A model generated the notes under the pieces. It searched no databases, was not told where the DNA came from, and was given only the letters and a program-made list of their open reading frames with translations. DNA of 64,000 nucleotides. Origin: Anaspis maculata. Lineage: Eukaryota; Arthropoda; Insecta; Coleoptera; Scraptiidae. Every line of letters starts with the position of its first letter. Positions within the stretch are counted from its first letter, which is position 1. The DNA lies in contig OX421962.1 of assembly GCA_949128115.1 (NCBI GenBank), positions 97,700,935 through 97,764,934 on the forward strand. The letters are read 5' to 3'. Below are positions 38,301-47,300 of the stretch, piece by piece. Made by a program: the position numbers and the translations under genes.

Positions 38301-41300
38301 CATCGCATGGGGTCGGCACCATCGTTCGTATTTTACGTGCTATGCGACACACGGCGCGTCTTGCATTTAGAAAGCATTCCAACTAAACCAAGAGCTTGTT
38401 TTCGAGGCGAAAATGCGTTCCCCGGTGGAAATCGAACCCGCGACCTCTGGAGTGGTAGTCGAACGCGCCAACTACCACACCACAAGCTCCTCGAAGTTTT
38501 ACATAAATTTTCATTTTCGAATTTCAAGCAAAAGCCTCGGCTAAAGCATTTGCTCAGTCTTTATTAGGTGTAACGTGAGCGGCGCAGTGTTCGATAGCTG
38601 CCATGAATGATGATGAGCGAAATTTGATTGCAGTAAAGAAAGAGAAAGATAAAGCAAAGAAAGTTTTTAGTGAGAGGGTGAGTTTGATCGTTATTAGTCA
38701 CAATAGTTATTTATATTCATGTGACAAGTTCATCTGTCTGGTATTCCTTCCGTCACTCGAGTGGATTATCTTGCTTTATATTTTAGTTATCGCACCGTAT
38801 GTATCTTTTCGTTTCGAGGCTTGATCTCAACCTTTTTACTAATCATAAAAATATTGGCATGCTCTGAAATAGTGCGCCTGTTGATATTTCGACTTATTTC
38901 TGGCAAAAGTTGTAAAATTTAAACGAGTTTTTGTTTTTCTTCCGGTTAGAATGCGCTGCCAACAGATCCATTGAAGGTCCTTTTTCCATTTAAGCATCAG
39001 TCGTACATTTACGTTACTGCACACATGAATAATAAAAAGGCTCGCTCTTTCATGCTTCTTGCTTTTATCGTCCTAGTCCACCACATGCGCTTGTACATTC
39101 AGCGTGTTTGTGGTGTTAAAACGCCCATGACTTACGATTTTCTCGAGCAAATCCGAAATAACAGCACTTTCCCATTGATTAGTCAATTACACATGCAAAA
39201 ATATGTAAAATTCTTACGCAAACGAGCCTGGAAATAGTCCAACAATCAGTTTTAACCTAGGTCGTTCAAACTCCGCATTATTGACTCAGTTCTCACACAG
39301 ATGATGCGGTATTTTTTGATATTTTTTTTAGAGTATTGTTTTCTTTTTGTGTAAGTAACTGTGTAAAGCATCAGTGTACGCACCCTCGCATCCACCCACT
39401 TTCGAAATATAATTAGAATTCGGCTCGCAATGTTCAGAATTTGCGATCTGTGATGATGATCGCGTCGGCGGGGTATTACCTGGGGTGGTATACTTGTTTG
39501 CAAAAACAAACAATTAGGAAAGCAAGCAAGCCTTCTCCCAAAGTTGCGTGTCGCAAGCAAGCAAACTAACATACGCCATGCGGATGTACATTGTCACACT
39601 CTCAAGGCAAAATCATTTTATAATTTAAATCGCAAACATCCGGGCGTGTTGTTTTGTTATTATTATTGGATTTGCGTAAAACCATTTATCAGGGTACTTT
39701 ACTATAAGTACGTATCTCGCATTTAATTTTATTTGTCTGCAGATGATAATAAATTATAATTATAATGTATTGTAATGAAATGAAAGTTTCCTAATAACAT
39801 TGTCGTGTTTCTTTTTCTGCAGGCAAAGACATTACCGATGGCCGGCTTGGTTCGTCGTCCAAAGACATCCCATCAGCTGGAGGAGGCGCCCACCACGTCG
39901 AAATCCACCAGGCTACGAGCAGGACCTCCGTTTTCACAACGAGCACAAAGGTGATGAACGTTTCCGTCATTAAAAAATAAAACAAAAATTCCAACTAGAC
40001 AAGTAAAAAGTGTTCATTAGCACTGAGCTCGTCAGCACAACTTTCAACATTTCCACTTGGATTTAGAATAAAGTTTTCCTTAGAATCGAATCGGTTTGGG
40101 AGAAGTACAAAATAGTGACGAAATGTCAGTGAGGATGATATTATCGGGACGCAATCGCGCGACTACGGGTCCGCATAAGTTGAAAAACGCCTAAACACGG
40201 TGTAGCTTACAAGCCTGATCCGTGCAAATTTCAAAAGATATTGAAGTGCGGTTTTCTGTATTTGACAGAGGAAAGCTTGATTGTGCCAACTTTGTCTTGA
40301 AAATTTGAACTCGATGAAAAGCAAGTATTCCGAGTGGTAACAAGTTTGAAGTATCATCAGTTAAGTTCCACTTGACCTATCGGAAAAAAGCCGAGAGACT
40401 GATTGTAGCGTGATGTATTTTGTATTCAGGTTCAAAATTTCAATCAAATACCACGACTGTAGGCCACATGATAATAGGGCTTACGGTGACGCGGTTTTCA
40501 TTGTTTTGCTGGCCAAATCCGATCAAAGCTCAATTGCCGGCCCGCGGCGAAACGGAACTGCACCGAAGTCGTTTATGTAAAAAGTCGCAAACATTACTGC
40601 AGTTTTCAAAACCAAAAAATGTATCACAAAAATGTCCATGAAGCCATATTTCCATAATTCATAGTTTGAAAACTAATGGTGGCTAAAAATGAAATGCAAG
40701 TTCATTCACATTGACATGAGGCTCAATCATGTCAGCACTTTTGTAAACTATGAATTATGAATTTTTTTCTAGAACCTAGAACCATCTAAAAAGCTCTGAT
40801 GCAATCACATTTAGTCGCGAGACGGCGGGCATTGAAGCTTTGATCGGATTTGGCCAGCGAAACAATGAAAACCGCGTCACCATAAACCCCATCATGTGGT
40901 CTACGGTCGTGTTATTTGACTGAAATTTTGAACTTGGATGCAAAAGACATTACGCCTCATTTCTTTATTCAGCTTTTTTCAATAGGTCAGGTGGAACTAA
41001 TTGGTAATGCTTGAAACTTGTTACGACTTGGAGTAGTTGCTTTTCATCGAACTCCAATTTTCAAGACACCGTTGACATCGCCACACTTTTTTCTATGAAA
41101 TACAGGAACCCGCTTCTGAATATCTTTCAAAATGTGCACGTACGATTGCGGCCAAAATAAAGTGGACGACAATATCAACGAGTTGGCTTGCTATCATGCG
41201 ACGTTCAGGCCAGAATCCTGGAAAATCTGTCAACTGTCGTTCACTTTAAAAAGTCCGCAACAGTACGAGGCTTGTGAGCTGCACTGTGATGACGCGTTTT

Positions 41301-44300
41301 CCGACTGAGGCGGTGGATAGACACGGAAAGACGGATGAAGTGCAGACAAAAGCACCATCTCCGATTTTCATTTGAGGAAATGCGCTAAAAATAAGGTAGA
41401 GGTAGAACAAAGTATAGTCTCTTCGAGAACTGTTCACTCTTTATCTTTACCAACTGAATCAAATTCCAAGTCATCTATTTGTTATCGATTAACATCTAAA
41501 ATGTATAAATGGTAAGGTACTCTTGCGGCCTTTTTAAAGTGGACGACAGTTGACAGATTTTTCAGGATTCTGGCCTGAACGTCGCATGACAGCAAGCCAA
41601 CTCGTTGACATTGTCGTCCACTTTATTTTGGCCGCAACCGTACTTGAGGGGCTTTGTTCTTTATTGGTCCTTTCAGAAAAATTGTTCAGAACAAAGCCGC
41701 ATTTGAAACATGTGGCTAGCAGTTGACGAATCACTTGTCAAAACCACTGACAGTGACAGTTCAAGAAATTCACCGATTGCACGTCTTTGAAATATCTAGT
41801 CGGTTCTGCTGCATCCTTGACGGGCCCAGGCCCACTCAGCGATTTCAGTTTCTTGAAAATCACGCTTCTCTAAGCGTAAAATTACCGTATGTTGAATTTT
41901 CCAAGTACGCACACGCCTGAAGCTCCTGAAAGCCGCAAGCTAAGCTGCTTGCTTGCACCGGGTTGTTGTCTTGAAGGGACCTTTCCCAGTTTACGACCGA
42001 TAACGCGCGCTCTTATGGCGATAAAATGACGGCCTTGCGATCTTGCAATAATTTTATCGCGCGTAGACACACGTCCGACGAAAGGAAAATTTCAGGTATG
42101 ATGAATCTCCGTGACGTGTTATTGCTTTGAGGGTAATCACACAGCGCAACGCTGTCATTTATTTAAGCTGAGATTGCCGACAAATGCGCCCACTTGTCAT
42201 TTGTTCGCGCATCACCGTCACCTGTTAATTAACGAATTTTTGCAGATATAACATCGGGGTAAGCTTTGGACGTGTCCTTTTTTATTGGAACTGTGTCGCG
42301 TGGGCTTCAAAAACAGTCGCTCATCGTAGCAGTTGTTAATCGAGAGATTAAAATGATAAAGCAGAGAGCTTTTTTGGGAGGACTTCGCTTTTACTCTTGG
42401 TACTTCACTTATACAGTGTGGTTCAAAAAATTCGTGTCATGCGGCTGACTTCTCTAACAGCATATTCAGTGAATAAAATGTTTGGATTGGCCGGATGAAT
42501 GGTCGAATTTTTTGACTTGAAACCACCGCCGATTACGAATTTTATCGATCACGCGGCTACAGGTCGTGCTACCAGAGAAGTCTGCAAGAAATAATACTGG
42601 AACGACAGTTTAGACAGGAGTCGGGTTGTGCTTGTGTCTCATTCGTGTGTATTTGCATCAGGGATGGTAGTAACGGCACCCCTCTAATGAACTTCACTAT
42701 AGGTATTCTGCCATTTTTTGTGTCCAGGACCCACATTTCCCATACATTCACCTCTGTGGATCTCAAGATTCTTTTCAATTCGGACGTTGTTGTTTGGTTG
42801 AACGTGTCTGAATCTGGACGCCTAAAGAAGGGCGAAGGAAGCTCGTTTGCCTGGGTAATTCTTTTTCGATTTTCAGACCTCTCACCGCCAAGTATGTACT
42901 TGAATCCATTTACGTTTCGGGTTATTATCATTGTTTTTCAAGCTCAAGTCCACTTTTTTCGCGTTCTCTCAAAGTTCTGCGTATATTACTTTTATAGTGA
43001 TCATTGACCTACGAGCTGCGAGCTGTATGATTTATTACTTGAGATGTTTTGATGAGTCGTTCGATACTCTTCGCATGGGGCCAGCCCATCTCCTTGTTTC
43101 AGCTTTTGTTTGATCGTGGTTTTCTTAGGATATCGTCAACATTAATAAGTCGATCTGAATCTGTCAGTTCTGCATCCAGTTTGATATTTATTTGCATATA
43201 CTCGTAATATCTTCTGTATAGACTAGCAATCTTCGGTTCAGGATGCCAGCTTGTCCTGTTTTCTAGCGTTCTAGCCTTTTGATAATAAATTTCGACTCAA
43301 ATGACTACTCCACGAACAGTTGAATACGTTCTATTAAAACTGCTGAAACTGTGAATTATCGTTCATTTTGAATTTTGGAACATCAGATAGCTAGCCAACT
43401 TGTGAAAGGCAACTTGGGTCGTTGATAGTTGGAGAAGCGCGAGATTCGCTTGCTACATAAAGTTTACGTTGCAAGGAAAATGCGAAACAGCAAACATGGT
43501 ATGTTTGGCTATATGATGGATGTGTGTGTGTATGTTAGTGAATTTTATTGCGGGTTGAACGACCGCCTCCATTTCGTGCAAAAATAACGCCCGGGATTCG
43601 ATTTTTCACAATAATCACATACACACACATACACCAAAGAAAATGGGCAAAGAGAAGAGCAAAGCGAAGGAAATTTGAAGCGCGGCACCGAGGCCATTGG
43701 CATTGTTCTCTCGAACTCGATCAATTGAGATAAGGCTCTTGAGTTTTCACTGTTGTTCTTTCCCAACGTAAAAATAAAATATCCTCACATAAGTGAATAT
43801 AATTTGAGCAGTAGTATGATGGATCACGGGACGTTCATGCTGCATACAAATGAGAAAAGTTTCGCGTCCTACCTAATAATAAAAGAAAGAGTTGGCCGGA
43901 TCCGTGAGGGTGGCACGCAATAAAAAGTGGATGAGTGAAATCGTAGGGGTCGCACATTTTTACGGACGCATGTGTCATAGTGTCACGTAGTGGTTGAATT
44001 TCCTGAGTGTTTGAATTTTTTGTGGCAGCTGAGACACGTTCGAGAAAGCCTCTTTCCGTTTCCGATAAAATAACATTTGCCTAGGAAATGCGTTCCATTA
44101 ATACCTATAATACCCATTGTAAATGAATACAATGAATATTCAGAATATTCGCATTATTTGTGAAAAAGAAATTGTTATCGTCGTAACGGTTATGTAACGA
44201 CATGGTTATGCATTGAGCATATGCAAATGACGTTGGCGCGTAGGAAAAAGAACAAGTTCTTAATTGGTCATTTGTTATATCAAATAAAACATTTTGAAAA

Positions 44301-47300
44301 GGTAATTTAATAACGATAATAATTTATTGAAAAAGCGCCTAATAATAATAATAATAATTGAAACACGGCTCTAATCAACGGAACAAAGAGAAACTTCCTT
44401 TCCACGTAATTCAACCTCGTTCTGTAAAACAAGATAAAATTAATACAGTTTTTCTTACTTTACATAAAAGACACATGTTCGAACACCTGGAATTTTTCAA
44501 TCAGTGCTCATCTGATGTTATTTTTTGCATAATTACCTGCGCTTCGAAATTTTCATTTGGTTCGTAGAAGCTGCTTTGAACTTTGGAAGTTATTGCGATA
44601 TTTATGTTAGGGTTAGATAAGAATAAAGTTTTCGCAGCTTGTTTGTTTTACAAGGTAACTTTAGTAAACTGTTGCTCAAGTATTTTGTAATTGTAAGTAA
44701 ACACCGACATTAATAATTGTTATGTTTTTCCAGAGTGGCGAAGTGGTCCTTTCAATGGAGTGCACGCTTTGCTTCGCCGAGCTCGCCATCGAAGAATTCA
44801 GGGAGCTGTCGGGATGCGGCCACCGAGCCTGTCTGCAGTGCCTCCAACAGTACCTCAGGGTCGAGATAACCGAGTCGCGAGTCTGCATATCTTGCCCAGA
44901 ATGCTCAGAACCTATGCACCCGAATGGTAATTTTGAACGAAATTGAGTACAAAATGTCCCAAAATTGTGTTGAAAATCCCAAAATTACGATGCCACAGTT
45001 TTGGCTCTCAAATATGACACCCACTCCCCAAACCAACATTTTTGTTCCAAGATACGCTACAGTATGAAATGAAGCGTTGTACGTCAGAGTCCAGAAAATG
45101 AGGCTTCACAGTGCCTACTTATTCCAAATTCCATACCCAGACCCTAGTCGCCTCTTATGACCTCTTGCTGTACTGGTACTATGAAAACTTATTTCATGAA
45201 CTTGAACTATCATTGTGCATTTGTGAGCCTTGAAAAGGCGTACGATTATATGAAGAGAATGAAATTACAGATTAGAAGTTATTGAAGGGGTATGGTGTTA
45301 GTAAGACAAAAATGATCAGAAATGATGGCAGACTTGGTGAGGTCCAGAAGTCTAAATGAACTAACTAACAGGATGAATACCAGATGAAAAGTAACAGGGT
45401 GTGTAACATTCTGTGGTGTAAAATGATGATTTGAATAAACACTCGAAATTGACTGTGTATGTAAGACCTGTTGCTGCCGACTCGCAGTACAAAACATTAT
45501 GTGCCATCATAATGCAAACATGGGATGGTTATCAACGCCCTTACACATGAATTTTCCGCAAAAAAACGTCTTAGAAGGCCTTAATTGATGAGCATTATTT
45601 AAACAAAAAATGTTTTTCTCCTTATCGGCTTTTTCTTGCCATAGGAGTTTATTTATCAAGTATACATACAAACTCAGAAAAGTGCAAATTTCGGACAACA
45701 CTACACCCAGACTTTTCACCGGGAATCGAACCCGGGACTTCCGCGTCGCAGGCAGCCACTCGACCGCCTGCGCCACGGGGCCGTCGAGCATTATTTAGTG
45801 AGTTGAGGGAAAGTATATGGCCCGTATTCATATCCCACTTTTAAGCTAAAAGCGCTTTTAGTGCGATGCGCATTTAGGGGCATTTCTCATATTTTAGTGT
45901 TCAAAAATACAAATTAACTCGCAAATTAATTGCAATTAAGTACATACAATCGCTCCCAATCGCAATAATGTATTTTTGAACACTGAAATATGAGAAATGC
46001 CCCTAAATGCGTATCGCACTAAAAGCGCTTTTAGCTGAAAAGTGGGATATGAATATGGGCCTATGCGTCTGACCTGCACGGTCAGAAAGTCTTGCATCGG
46101 CTTGGGCACATGAAAATAGTGAGCAAAGATAAAAGAAGCAAATCTGCGAAGCGGAAGTTCAGAGTGCAAAGATGAATGATTAGCCAAGGGAAAAGTTGGT
46201 TAAAAGCCGAGAATTTGGAAGCCTGGAGAATGGGGAGGGATTGTCTGAAAAGCTGCTGAAGGGAAAAAGTTCCGCAAGGAGTGAGTTGATTAGAGAAAAT
46301 TGTACATTTTTGTTTGGGGGTGAAGCACCTATGATTTTATTTACGGCTTTTTTCACACAATTCTGGGATTACTTGTTGAGGTCCTTGGCTTGTCACAAAA
46401 GCCCACTTTCAAGCTCCTTCCTTTTTGTTGAATTGTAGTAACACCAATTGTTGTTGACGAAAAAACGGATTTATGTTGCAGAGATTCGTAGCATAATCGA
46501 TGATCCGGCCTTGTATGAAAAGTATGAAGACTTTATGGTGAGAAGAGTTTTGGCAGTCGACCCGGACACCAGATGGTGCCCAGCCCCGGACTGCGGGTGA
46601 GTTTTTCTGTCTACCAAGGGTGGTAACGATATTACGTTACCATGGTGAAACCCAGAAACTATATTATTTTTCTTTCTGTTGCAGTTTTGCTGTGATAGCC
46701 AGTGAATGTGCCAGTTGTCCTAAGTTGAAGTGCGAGAGGCCAGGGTGCGATTCGTATTTCTGTTATCATTGTAAGGCCGAATGGCACCCCAATCAAACCT
46801 GTGATGCGGCCAGGGCACAAAGGTCTCCCAACATACGGTCGTCTTCAATTACATATAGTCAGGATTCGCAACATCGTTAGTATTATTGTTATATTGCATA
46901 ATGTATATTGTTCAAAAAACATTTTGTAGAAGTACCAGTAGCGTATTCATCTTGTGTTGCACAAACTTTAGTCAAAACTATAGTCAGCTAGTCACGTGCT
47001 TTCAACTTGTGTCAGATTGCAAAGCAAGTTCAACAAACACTTCTTGTATTTTCTTTATCAAACTGAAACTGTTTTAATACACTGAAAAGGACATGTTTTT
47101 CCAATTTTCAAACAATAATGATTCTTGGTCCTACTGCTTGATCAGAACTCACCACTTCAACTGACCAGACCTCTATAGTAGTTACTAGTTTTTCATTGAC
47201 TTATCTTTGATTTACCAATTGAAGAATAATGGTCATTGGTCAGTTTATGTTGCACTAGTTGCAGCTCAAGTTATTGATAAAATCATGAGGATGAGGTTGG

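Noticed and set aside
45715..45786. Functional tRNA gene on the minus strand
   Set aside because: Good boxes, but poor acceptor pairing and SINE-like AT-rich tail; treated as SINE.
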